A stretch of DNA of 25,964 bases from the NCBI RefSeq assembly GCF_008831285.2, contig NW_022204557.1, positions 1-25,964 on the forward strand, read 5' to 3'. Positions 10,814-22,729 of this stretch are shown here, piece by piece (positions within the stretch are counted from its first letter, which is position 1; every line of letters begins with the position of its first letter). The notes beneath the pieces were generated by a model. The model worked only from the letters and a program-made list of their open reading frames with translations. It was not told the origin of the DNA and made no database searches. This DNA is from Nymphaea colorata (Eukaryota > Streptophyta > Magnoliopsida > Nymphaeales > Nymphaeaceae). Position numbers and translations under genes: made by a program.

Positions 10814-11160
10814 TTTTGATCGCACATATTTAATTCAATGTGCTTAACTTGTTATTACATCCATATTAAATGATATAGTGAATTGAAATCACAAGATTAA
10901 AAGAAAATGAATGAGACTCAACTGATTGATTTGCTCACTCATATTTAATCTAATGTGTCTCACTTGTTATTACATGTATAATGAATGATTTTAATGATTG
11001 AAATCACAAGTTCATATGTATGTAAATGGGATCATTACCTTAGTTACACCCCTTGTAGTTAATCCAATTAGTTGAACTTGTTGTTACATCATCTATGATG
11101 AATGATCTAAGGAAAAGAAATCACAAGTTTGTGTCAATAATAGTGGGATTTAATTCATTC
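10814..11160 (+). repeat. Trimer T7 (A7-B7-C7) of the HOR, shown in copy 5
   Basis: Trimer of 347 bp (115, 114 and 118). A7 reads gatcgcacatatt and acaagatt. B7 is close to the B consensus and to B3. C7 begins gttacacccc instead of gtttgatccc and shares caataatagtg and aatgatct with C3. C7 contains a short perfect inverted repeat, catcat-ct-atgatg, at 11087-11100. Confidence 0.9.
11087..11100. other. Short perfect inverted repeat in C7
   Basis: The word catcat, a two-base ct spacer and atgatg form a perfect 6-bp-arm dyad. It sits inside the longer, weaker dyad aacttgt (11075-11081) and acaagtt (11123-11129). The same word occurs in C7 of every 21-mer copy. It is a structural observation only; no terminator or protein site is implied. 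Confidence 0.6.
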
Positions 11161-13466
11161 ATTTGATCACACATATTAAATTAAATGTGTATAACATTTT
11201 ATTAATACATATTAAAATGATGTAGTGGATTGAAATCACAAGTTTAAATGAAATTGAATGAGATTCAGGTTATTCATTTGCTCAATCACACTAAATATAA
11301 TGTGTTTCACTTGTTGTTGCATCTATAATGAATGATTTAAGTGATTGCAATCACAAGTTCACGTGGATACAAATGGGATCTATGCATTAGTTTGATCCCT
11401 TGCAGTTAATCTAATGAGTTGAACTTGTAGTTACATATCTAATTATTGATGATCGAATAGATTTAAATCATAAGTTCGTATCAATGCCCGAGAGATTTAA
11501 TTCATTCATTTGATCACACATATTTAATTGAAAGTGGTTAACTTGTTGATGCATTCACATTGAATGGTTCGTATGAAAATGAATGAGATTCAACTCATTC
11601 AAATGATCTCTTGTAGTTAATCTAATATGTTTCGTTTGTTATAAAGTCTGTAATGAATGGTTTAAAAGATTAAAATCACTAGTTTATATGGATACAAAAG
11701 GAACCAATGCATTTGTTCGATCCCTTGTATCCAATCTAATGAGTTTAACTTCATGTTACATCTATGGCGAACGATTTGAGGGATTGAAATCGCAAGTTCC
11801 CTCAATACGAGTGGGATTTAAGTGTTTCTTTTGATCACGCATATTTAATTGATTTTTTTTTACTTGTTGTAACATCCTTATTGAATTATTTAGTCGATTG
11901 TAATCACAAGTTTAAAAGAAAATTAATGAGATTCAAGTGATTGATTTGCTCATCGATATTTAATCTAATGTGTCTTACTTGTTATTACATCTATAATGAA
12001 TTATTTAATTGATTCAAATCACAAGTTCATATGTATATAAGTGGGATCTATGCATTAGTTCGATCCTTGTAGTTAATCCAATCGGTTGAACTTGTGGCTA
12101 CATCAATAGTGAATGATCTATGGGAAAGAAATCCTAAGTTTGTATCAATAATAGTGAGATTTTATTGATTCATTTGATCATGCATATTAACTTGAATGTG
12201 GATAAGACGTTGTTAATCCATATTAAATGATTTAGTACATTGAAATCACAATTTTAAACGAAAATGAATGAGATTCAAGTCATTCAATTGTGCAATCACA
12301 ATAAATATAAGGTGTTTCACTTGTTATTACATCTAAAATGAATGATTTAAATGATTGCGATCACAAGTTCATATAGATACAAATGAGATCTAAGTATTAG
12401 TTTGATCCATTGCAGTTAATCCAGTGAGTTAAACTTGTAGTTACATATCTAATGAGTTGATTCATTTGATCACACATATTTAATTGAAAGTGGTTAACTT
12501 ATTGTTACATTCACATTGACTGATTTAGTGAACTGAAATCACAAGTTTGTATGAAAATGAAGGAGATTCAACTCATTCACTTGATCACTTATAGTTAATG
12601 TAATATGTTTCGCTTGTTACAATGTCTATAATGAATGATTAAAATGACTAAAATCACTAGTTTACATGGTTAGAAATGAGACCAATGCATTTGTTTAATC
12701 CCTTGTATCTAATGCAATGAGCTTAACTTCTTGTTACATACATAGGGAACAATTTAAGAGATGAAATCACAAGTTCCTATCAATGCGAGTTGGTTTAAGT
12801 GATGCTTTTGATGACGCATATTTAATTGAATGTGCCTAACTTGTTGTTACATCCATATTGAATCATTTAGTAGACTGAAATCACAAGCTTAAAAGAAAAT
12901 GAATGAGAATCAAGTGATTCGTTTGCTCACTTATATTTAATCTAATGTGTCTCACTTGTTGTTACATCGATAATGAATGATTTAAATGATTGAAATCACA
13001 ATTTGTTTGATCTCTTTTAAATAATCCAACGAGTTTAACTTCTTGTTACATCTATAGCGAAGGATTTAAGGAATGGAAATCACAAGTTACTATCATTACG
13101 AGTGGAATTTAAGTGATTCTTTTGATCGCACATATTTAATTCAATGTGCTTAACTTGTTATTACATCCATATTAAATGATATAGTGAATTGAAATCACAA
13201 GATTAAAAGAAAATGAATGAGACTCAACTGATTGATTTGCTCACTCATATTTAATCTAATGTGTCTCACTTGTTATTACATGTATAATGAATGATTTTAA
13301 TGATTGAAATCACAAGTTCATATGTATGTAAATGGGATCATTACCTTAGTTACACCCCTTGTAGTTAATCCAATTAGTTGAACTTGTTGTTACATCATCT
13401 ATGATGAATGATCTAAGGAAAAGAAATCACAAGTTTGTGTCAATAATAGTGGGATTTAATTCATTC
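11161..13466 (+). repeat. HOR copy 6 (21 monomers, 2,306 bp)
   Basis: Full T1 to T7 order. Alleles: B2 gatctctt, A3 T-run of 9, C3 aaatcctaag, A6 end gtgattcg (shared only with copy 2), B6 cgataatg. C3 starts gttcgatccttg, one c shorter than the other copies. Confidence 0.95.
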
Positions 13467-15815
13467 ATTTGATCACACATATTAAATTAAATGTGTATAA
13501 CATTTTATTAATACATATTAAAATGATGTAGTGGATTGAAATCACAAGTTTAAATGAAATTGAATGAGATTCAGGTTATTCATTTGCTCAATCACACTAA
13601 ATATAATGTGTTTCACTTGTTGTTGCATCTATAATGAATGATTTAAGTGATTGCAATCACAAGTTCACGTGGATACAAATGGGATCTATGCATTAGTTTG
13701 ATCCCTTGCAGTTAATCTAATGAGTTGAACTTGTAGTTACATATCTAATTATTGATGATCGAATAGATTTAAATCATAAGTTCGTATCAATGCCCGAGAG
13801 ATTTAATTCATTCATTTGATCACACATATTTAATTGAAAGTGGTTAACTTGTTGATGCATTCACATTGAATGGTTCGTATGAAAATGAATGAGATTCAAC
13901 TCATTCAAATGATCTCTTGTAGTTAATCTAATATGTTTCGTTTGTTATAAAGTCTGTAATGAATGGTTTAAAAGATTAAAATCACTAGTTTATATGGATA
14001 CAAAAGGAACCAATGCATTTGTTCGATCCCTTGTATCCAATCTAATGAGTTTAACTTCATGTTACATCTATGGCGAACGATTTGAGGGATTGAAATCGCA
14101 AGTTCCCTCAATACGAGTGGATTTAAGTGTTTCTTTTGATCACATATTTATTATTTTTTTTTTGTTTCTTTTGATTATTTAGTATGTTCATGATTTGATG
14201 ATTTGATTTTTACTTGTTGTAACATCCTTATTGAATTATTTAGTCGATTGTAATCACAAGTTTAAAAGAAAATTAATGAGATTCAAGTGATTGATTTGCT
14301 CATCGATATTTAATCTAATGTGTCTTACTTGTTATTACATCTATAATGAATTATTTAATTGATTCAAATCACAAGTTCATATGTATATAAGTGGGATCTA
14401 TGCATTAGTTCGATCCCTTGTAGTTAATCCAATCGGTTGAACTTGTGGCTACATCAATAGTGAATGATCTATGGGAAAGAAATCCTAAGTTTGTATCAAT
14501 AATAGTGAGATTTTATTGATTCATTTGATCATGCATATTAACTTGAATGTGGATAAGACGTTGTTAATCCATATTAAATGATTTAGTACATTGAAATCAC
14601 AATTTTAAACGAAAATGAATGAGATTCAAGTCATTCAATTGTGCAATCACAATAAATATAAGGTGTTTCACTTGTTATTACATCTAAAATGAATGATTTA
14701 AATGATTGCGATCACAAGTTCATATAGATACAAATGAGATCTAAGTATTAGTTTGATCCATTGCAGTTAATCCAGTGAGTTAAACTTGTAGTTACATATC
14801 TAATGAGTTGATTCATTTGATCACACATATTTAATTGAAAGTGGTTAACTTATTGTTACATTCACATTGACTGATTTAGTGAACTGAAATCACAAGTTTG
14901 TATGAAAATGAAGGAGATTCAACTCATTCACTTGATCACTTATAGTTAATGTAATATGTTTCGCTTGTTACAATGTCTATAATGAATGATTAAAATGACT
15001 AAAATCACTAGTTTACATGGTTAGAAATGAGACCAATGCATTTGTTTAATCCCTTGTATCTAATGCAATGAGCTTAACTTCTTGTTACATACATAGGGAA
15101 CAATTTAAGAGATGAAATCACAAGTTCCTATCAATGCGAGTTGGTTTAAGTGATGCTTTTGATGACGCATATTTAATTGAATGTGCCTAACTTGTTGTTA
15201 CATCCATATTGAATCATTTAGTAGACTGAAATCACAAGCTTAAAAGAAAATGAATGAGAATCAAGTGTTCGTTTGCTCACTTATATTTAATCTAATGTGT
15301 CTCACTTGTTGTTACATCGATATGAATGATTTAAATGATTGAAATCACAATTTGTTTGATCTCTTTTAAATAATCCAACGAGTTTAACTTCTTGTTACAT
15401 CTATAGCGAAGGATTTAAGGAATGGAAATCACAAGTTACTATCATTACGAGTGGAATTTAAGTGATTCTTTTGATCGCACATATTTAATTCAATGTGCTT
15501 AACTTGTTATTACATCCATATTAAATGATATAGTGAATTGAAATCACAAGATTAAAAGAAAATGAATGAGACTCAACTGATTGATTTGCTCACTCATATT
15601 TAATCTAATGTGTCTCACTTGTTATTACATGTATAATGAATGATTTTAATGATTGAAATCACAAGTTCATATGTATGTAAATGGGATCATTACCTTAGTT
15701 ACACCCCTTGTAGTTAATCCAATTAGTTGAACTTGTTGTTACATCATCTATGATGAATGATCTAAGGAAAAGAAATCACAAGTTTGTGTCAATAATAGTG
15801 GGATTTAATTCATTC
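13467..15815 (+). repeat. HOR copy 7 (21 monomers, 2,349 bp, with insertion)
   Basis: Full T1 to T7 order, but monomer A3 (starting 14134) carries about 43 extra bases and its neighbourhood is altered. C2 ends gtggattt, one g shorter than elsewhere. Other alleles: B2 gatctctt, C3 aaatcctaag, A6 end gtgttcg, B6 cgatatg. The altered A3 extends a short chance frame to 14182. Confidence 0.95.
14134..14211 (+). other. Insertion and rearranged sequence in A3 of copy 7
   Basis: The start of A3 normally runs from gatcacgcatattt through a T-run to acttgttg. Here the cg is lost (gatcacatatttatta), a T10 run lies at 14154-14163, and 14164-14175 repeats the word gtttcttttgat found just upstream at 14129-14140. 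The rest is a small tandem of tgatttga before the normal acttgttg resumes at 14212. Net gain is about 43 bases. All parts look locally derived, so this is slippage, templated repair or a consensus error rather than a mobile element. Confidence 0.8.
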
Positions 15816-18121
15816 ATTTGATCACACATATTAAATTAAATGTGTATAACATTTTATTAATACATATTAAAATGATGTAGTGGATTGAAATCACAAGTTT
15901 AAATGAAATTGAATGAGATTCAGGTTATTCATTTGCTCAATCACACTAAATATAATGTGTTTCACTTGTTGTTGCATCTATAATGAATGATTTAAGTGAT
16001 TGCAATCACAAGTTCACGTGGATACAAATGGGATCTATGCATTAGTTTGATCCCTTGCAGTTAATCTAATGAGTTGAACTTGTAGTTACATATCTAATTA
16101 TTGATGATCGAATAGATTTAAATCATAAGTTCGTATCAATGCCCGAGAGATTTAATTCATTCATTTGATCACACATATTTAATTGAAAGTGGTTAACTTG
16201 TTGATGCATTCACATTGAATGGTTCGTATGAAAATGAATGAGATTCAACTCATTCAAATGATCTCTTGTAGTTAATCTAATATGTTTCGTTTGTTATAAA
16301 GTCTGTAATGAATGGTTTAAAAGATTAAAATCACTAGTTTATATGGATACAAAAGGAACCAATGCATTTGTTCGATCCCTTGTATCCAATCTAATGAGTT
16401 TAACTTCATGTTACATCTATGGCGAACGATTTGAGGGATTGAAATCGCAAGTTCCCTCAATACGAGTGGGATTTAAGTGTTTCTTTTGATCACGCATATT
16501 TAATTGATTTTTTTTTACTTGTTGTAACATCCTTATTGAATTATTTAGTCGATTGTAATCACAAGTTTAAAAGAAAATTAATGAGATTCAAGTGATTGAT
16601 TTGCTCATCGATATTTAATCTAATGTGTCTTACTTGTTATTACATCTATAATGAATTATTTAATTGATTCAAATCACAAGTTCATATGTATATAAGTGGG
16701 ATCTATGCATTAGTTCGATCCCTTGTAGTTAATCCAATCGGTTGAACTTGTGGCTACATCAATAGTGAATGATCTATGGGAAAGAAATCCTAAGTTTGTA
16801 TCAATAATAGTGAGATTTTATTGATTCATTTGATCATGCATATTAACTTGAATGTGGATAAGACGTTGTTAATCCATATTAAATGATTTAGTACATTGAA
16901 ATCACAATTTTAAACGAAAATGAATGAGATTCAAGTCATTCAATTGTGCAATCACAATAAATATAAGGTGTTTCACTTGTTATTACATCTAAAATGAATG
17001 ATTTAAATGATTGCGATCACAAGTTCATATAGATACAAATGAGATCTAAGTATTAGTTTGATCCATTGCAGTTAATCCAGTGAGTTAAACTTGTAGTTAC
17101 ATATCTAATGAGTTGATTCATTTGATCACACATATTTAATTGAAAGTGGTTAACTTATTGTTACATTCACATTGACTGATTTAGTGAACTGAAATCACAA
17201 GTTTGTATGAAAATGAAGGAGATTCAACTCATTCACTTGATCACTTATAGTTAATGTAATATGTTTCGCTTGTTACAATGTCTATAATGAATGATTAAAA
17301 TGACTAAAATCACTAGTTTACATGGTTAGAAATGAGACCAATGCATTTGTTTAATCCCTTGTATCTAATGCAATGAGCTTAACTTCTTGTTACATACATA
17401 GGGAACAATTTAAGAGATGAAATCACAAGTTCCTATCAATGCGAGTTGGTTTAAGTGATGCTTTTGATGACGCATATTTAATTGAATGTGCCTAACTTGT
17501 TGTTACATCCATATTGAATCATTTAGTAGACTGAAATCACAAGCTTAAAAGAAATGAATGAGAATCAAGTGGTTCGTTTGCTCACTTATATTTAATCTAA
17601 TGTGTCTCACTTGTTGTTACATCGATAATGAATGATTTAAATGATTGAAATCACAATTTGTTTGATCTCTTTTAAATAATCCAACGAGTTTAACTTCTTG
17701 TTACATCTATAGCGAAGGATTTAAGGAATGGAAATCACAAGTTACTATCATTACGAGTGGAATTTAAGTGATTCTTTTGATCGCACATATTTAATTCAAT
17801 GTGCTTAACTTGTTATTACATCCATATTAAATGATATAGTGAATTGAAATCACAAGATTAAAAGAAAATGAATGAGACTCAACTGATTGATTTGCTCACT
17901 CATATTTAATCTAATGTGTCTCACTTGTTATTACATGTATAATGAATGATTTTAATGATTGAAATCACAAGTTCATATGTATGTAAATGGGATCATTACC
18001 TTAGTTACACCCCTTGTAGTTAATCCAATTAGTTGAACTTGTTGTTACATCATCTATGATGAATGATCTAAGGAAAAGAAATCACAAGTTTGTGTCAATA
18101 ATAGTGGGATTTAATTCATTC
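15816..18121 (+). repeat. HOR copy 8 (21 monomers, 2,306 bp)
   Basis: Full T1 to T7 order. Alleles: B2 gatctctt, A3 T-run of 9, C3 aaatcctaag, A6 gaaatg (three a, shared with copies 2 and 9) and gtggttcg, B6 cgataatg. No private change seen. Confidence 0.95.
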
Positions 18122-20424
18122 ATTTGATCACACATATTAAATTAAATGTGTATAACATTTTATTAATACATATTAAAATGATGTAGTGGATTGAAATCAC
18201 AAGTTTAAATGAAATTGAATGAGATTCAGGTTATTCATTTGCTCAATCACACTAAATATAATGTGTTTCACTTGTTGTTGCATCTATAATGAATGATTTA
18301 AGTGATTGCAATCACAAGTTCACGTGGATACAAATGGGATCTATGCATTAGTTTGATCCCTTGCAGTTAATCTAATGAGTTGAACTTGTAGTTACATATC
18401 TAATTATTGATGATCGAATAGATTTAAATCATAAGTTCGTATCAATGCCCGAGAGATTTAATTCATTCATTTGATCACACATATTTAATTGAAAGTGGTT
18501 AACTTGTTGATGCATTCACATTGAATGGTTCGTATGAAAATGAATGAGATTCAACTCATTCAAATGATCTCTTGTAGTTAATCTAATATGTTTCGTTTGT
18601 TATAAAGTCTGTAATGAATGGTTTAAAAGATTAAAATCACTAGTTTATATGGATACAAAAGGAACCAATGCATTTGTTCGATCCCTTGTATCCAATCTAA
18701 TGAGTTTAACTTCATGTTACATCTATGGCGAACGATTTGAGGGATTGAAATCGCAAGTTCCCTCAATACGAGTGGGATTTAAGTGTTTCTTTTGATCACG
18801 CATATTTAATTGATTTTTTTTTTACTTGTTGTAACATCCTTATTGAATTATTTAGTCGATTGTAATCACAAGTTTAAAGAAATTAATGAGATTCAAGTGA
18901 TTGATTTGCTCATCGATATTTAATCTAATGTGTCTTACTTGTTATTACATCTATAATGAATTATTTAATTGATTCAAATCACAAGTTCATATGTATATAA
19001 GTGGGATCTATGCATTAGTTCGATCCCTTGTAGTTAATCCAATCGGTTGAACTTGTGGCTACATCAATAGTGAATGATCTATGGGAAAGAAATCTAAGTT
19101 TGTATCAATAATAGTGAGATTTTATTGATTCATTTGATCATGCATATTAACTTGAATGTGGATAAGACGTTGTTAATCCATATTAAATGATTTAGTACAT
19201 TGAAATCACAATTTTAAACGAAAATGAATGAGATTCAAGTCATTCAATTGTGCAATCACAATAAATATAAGGTGTTTCACTTGTTATTACATCTAAAATG
19301 AATGATTTAAATGATTGCGATCACAAGTTCATATAGATACAAATGAGATCTAAGTATTAGTTTGATCCATTGCAGTTAATCCAGTGAGTTAAACTTGTAG
19401 TTACATATCTAATGAGTTGATTCATTTGATCACACATATTTAATTGAAAGTGGTTAACTTATTGTTACATTCACATTGACTGATTTAGTGAACTGAAATC
19501 ACAAGTTTGTATGAAAATGAAGGAGATTCAACTCATTCACTTGATCACTTATAGTTAATGTAATATGTTTCGCTTGTTACAATGTCTATAATGAATGATT
19601 AAAATGACTAAAATCACTAGTTTACATGGTTAGAAATGAGACCAATGCATTTGTTTAATCCCTTGTATCTAATGCAATGAGCTTAACTTCTTGTTACATA
19701 CATAGGGAACAATTTAAGAGATGAAATCACAAGTTCCTATCAATGCGAGTTGGTTTAAGTGATGCTTTTGATGACGCATATTTAATTGAATGTGCCTAAC
19801 TTGTTGTTACATCCATATTGAATCATTTAGTAGACTGAAATCACAAGCTTAAAAGAAATGAATGAGAATCAAGTGGTTCGTTTGCTCACTTATATTTAAT
19901 CTAATGTGTCTCACTTGTTGTTACATCGATATGAATGATTTAAATGATTGAAATCACAATTTGTTTGATCTCTTTTAAATAATCCAACGAGTTTAACTTC
20001 TTGTTACATCTATAGCGAAGGATTTAAGGAATGGAAATCACAAGTTACTATCATTACGAGTGGAATTTAAGTGATTCTTTTGATCGCACATATTTAATTC
20101 AATGTGCTTAACTTGTTATTACATCCATATTAAATGATATAGTGAATTGAAATCACAAGATTAAAAGAAAATGAATGAGACTCAACTGATTGATTTGCTC
20201 ACTCATATTTAATCTAATGTGTCTCACTTGTTATTACATGTATAATGAATGATTTTAATGATTGAAATCACAAGTTCATATGTATGTAAATGGGATCATT
20301 ACCTTAGTTACACCCCTTGTAGTTAATCCAATTAGTTGAACTTGTTGTTACATCATCTATGATGAATGATCTAAGGAAAAGAAATCACAAGTTTGTGTCA
20401 ATAATAGTGGGATTTAATTCATTC
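18122..20424 (+). repeat. HOR copy 9 (21 monomers, 2,303 bp)
   Basis: Full T1 to T7 order. Private change in A3: gtttaaagaaattaatg, two a shorter than other copies. Other alleles: B2 gatctctt, T-run of 10, C3 aaatctaag, A6 gaaatg and gtggttcg, B6 cgatatg. Confidence 0.95.
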
Positions 20425-22729
20425 ATTTGATCACACATATTAAATTAAATGTGTATAACATTTTATTAATACATATTAAAATGATGTAGTGGATTGAAAT
20501 CACAAGTTTAAATGAAATTGAATGAGATTCAGGTTATTCATTTGCTCAATCACACTAAATATAATGTGTTTCACTTGTTGTTGCATCTATAATGAATGAT
20601 TTAAGTGATTGCAATCACAAGTTCACGTGGATACAAATGGGATCTATGCATTAGTTTGATCCCTTGCAGTTAATCTAATGAGTTGAACTTGTAGTTACAT
20701 ATCTAATTATTGATGATCGAATAGATTTAAATCATAAGTTCGTATCAATGCCCGAGAGATTTAATTCATTCATTTGATCACACATATTTAATTGAAAGTG
20801 GTTAACTTGTTGATGCATTCACATTGAATGGTTCGTATGAAAATGAATGAGATTCAACTCATTCAAATGATCTCTTGTAGTTAATCTAATATGTTTCGTT
20901 TGTTATAAAGTCTGTAATGAATGGTTTAAAAGATTAAAATCACTAGTTTATATGGATACAAAAGGAACCAATGCATTTGTTCGATCCCTTGTATCCAATC
21001 TAATGAGTTTAACTTCATGTTACATCTATGGCGAACGATTTGAGGGATTGAAATCGCAAGTTCCCTCAATACGAGTGGGATTTAAGTGTTTCTTTTGATC
21101 ACGCATATTTAATTGATTTTTTTTTACTTGTTGTAACATCCTTATTGAATTATTTAGTCGATTGTAATCACAAGTTTAAAAGAAAATTAATGAGATTCAA
21201 GTGATTGATTTGCTCATCGATATTTAATCTAATGTGTCTTACTTGTTATTACATCTATAATGAATTATTTAATTGATTCAAATCACAAGTTCATATGTAT
21301 ATAAGTGGGATCTATGCATTAGTTCGATCCCTTGTAGTTAATCCAATCGGTTGAACTTGTGGCTACATCAATAGTGAATGATCTATGGGAAAGAAATCTA
21401 AGTTTGTATCAATAATAGTGAGATTTTATTGATTCATTTGATCATGCATATTAACTTGAATGTGGATAAGACGTTGTTAATCCATATTAAATGATTTAGT
21501 ACATTGAAATCACAATTTTAAACGAAAATGAATGAGATTCAAGTCATTCAATTGTGCAATCACAATAAATATAAGGTGTTTCACTTGTTATTACATCTAA
21601 AATGAATGATTTAAATGATTGCGATCACAAGTTCATATAGATACAAATGAGATCTAAGTATTAGTTTGATCCATTGCAGTTAATCCAGTGAGTTAAACTT
21701 GTAGTTACATATCTAATGAGTTGATTCATTTGATCACACATATTTAATTGAAAGTGGTTAACTTATTGTTACATTCACATTGACTGATTTAGTGAACTGA
21801 AATCACAAGTTTGTATGAAAATGAAGGAGATTCAACTCATTCACTTGATCACTTATAGTTAATGTAATATGTTTCGCTTGTTACAATGTCTATAATGAAT
21901 GATTAAAATGACTAAAATCACTAGTTTACATGGTTAGAAATGAGACCAATGCATTTGTTTAATCCCTTGTATCTAATGCAATGAGCTTAACTTCTTGTTA
22001 CATACATAGGGAACAATTTAAGAGATGAAATCACAAGTTCCTATCAATGCGAGTTGGTTTAAGTGATGCTTTTGATGACGCATATTTAATTGAATGTGCC
22101 TAACTTGTTGTTACATCCATATTGAATCATTTAGTAGACTGAAATCACAAGCTTAAAAGAAAATGAATGAGAATCAAGTGTTCGTTTGCTCACTTATATT
22201 TAATCTAATGTGTCTCACTTGTTGTTACATCGATAATGAATGATTTAAATGATTGAAATCACAATTTGTTTGATCTCTTTTAAATAATCCAACGAGTTTA
22301 ACTTCTTGTTACATCTATAGCGAAGGATTTAAGGAATGGAAATCACAAGTTACTATCATTACGAGTGGAATTTAAGTGATTCTTTTGATCGCACATATTT
22401 AATTCAATGTGCTTAACTTGTTATTACATCCATATTAAATGATATAGTGAATTGAAATCACAAGATTAAAAGAAAATGAATGAGACTCAACTGATTGATT
22501 TGCTCACTCATATTTAATCTAATGTGTCTCACTTGTTATTACATGTATAATGAATGATTTTAATGATTGAAATCACAAGTTCATATGTATGTAAATGGGA
22601 TCATTACCTTAGTTACACCCCTTGTAGTTAATCCAATTAGTTGAACTTGTTGTTACATCATCTATGATGAATGATCTAAGGAAAAGAAATCACAAGTTTG
22701 TGTCAATAATAGTGGGATTTAATTCATTC
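20425..22729 (+). repeat. HOR copy 10 (21 monomers, 2,305 bp)
   Basis: Full T1 to T7 order. Alleles: B2 gatctctt, A3 T-run of 9, C3 aaatctaag, A6 gaaaatg and gtgttcg, B6 cgataatg. It shares its C3, A6 and B6 alleles with copy 11. Confidence 0.95.

Larger units (their letters stand above)
8855..11160 (+). repeat. HOR copy 5 (21 monomers, 2,306 bp), reference copy
   Basis: Copy used here to place every monomer. Monomer starts are A1 8855, B1 8970, C1 9084, A2 9202, B2 9295, C2 9409, A3 9523, B3 9639, C3 9753, A4 9868, B4 9982, C4 10096, A5 10159, B5 10274, C5 10388, A6 10501, B6 10616, C6 10699, A7 10814, B7 10929 and C7 11043. Most are 113 to 118 bp. A2 (93 bp), C4 (63 bp) and B6 (83 bp) are shortened. 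Alleles: B2 gatctctt, T-run of 10, C3 aaatcctaag, A6 gtggttcg, B6 cgatatg, C4 ccatgag (private). Confidence 0.96.

Noticed and set aside
13994-14182. 62-codon open frame in copy 7
   Set aside because: It is the tail of the same chance frame, shifted into a low-complexity insertion in A3. Its end is encoded by T-rich insertion sequence.
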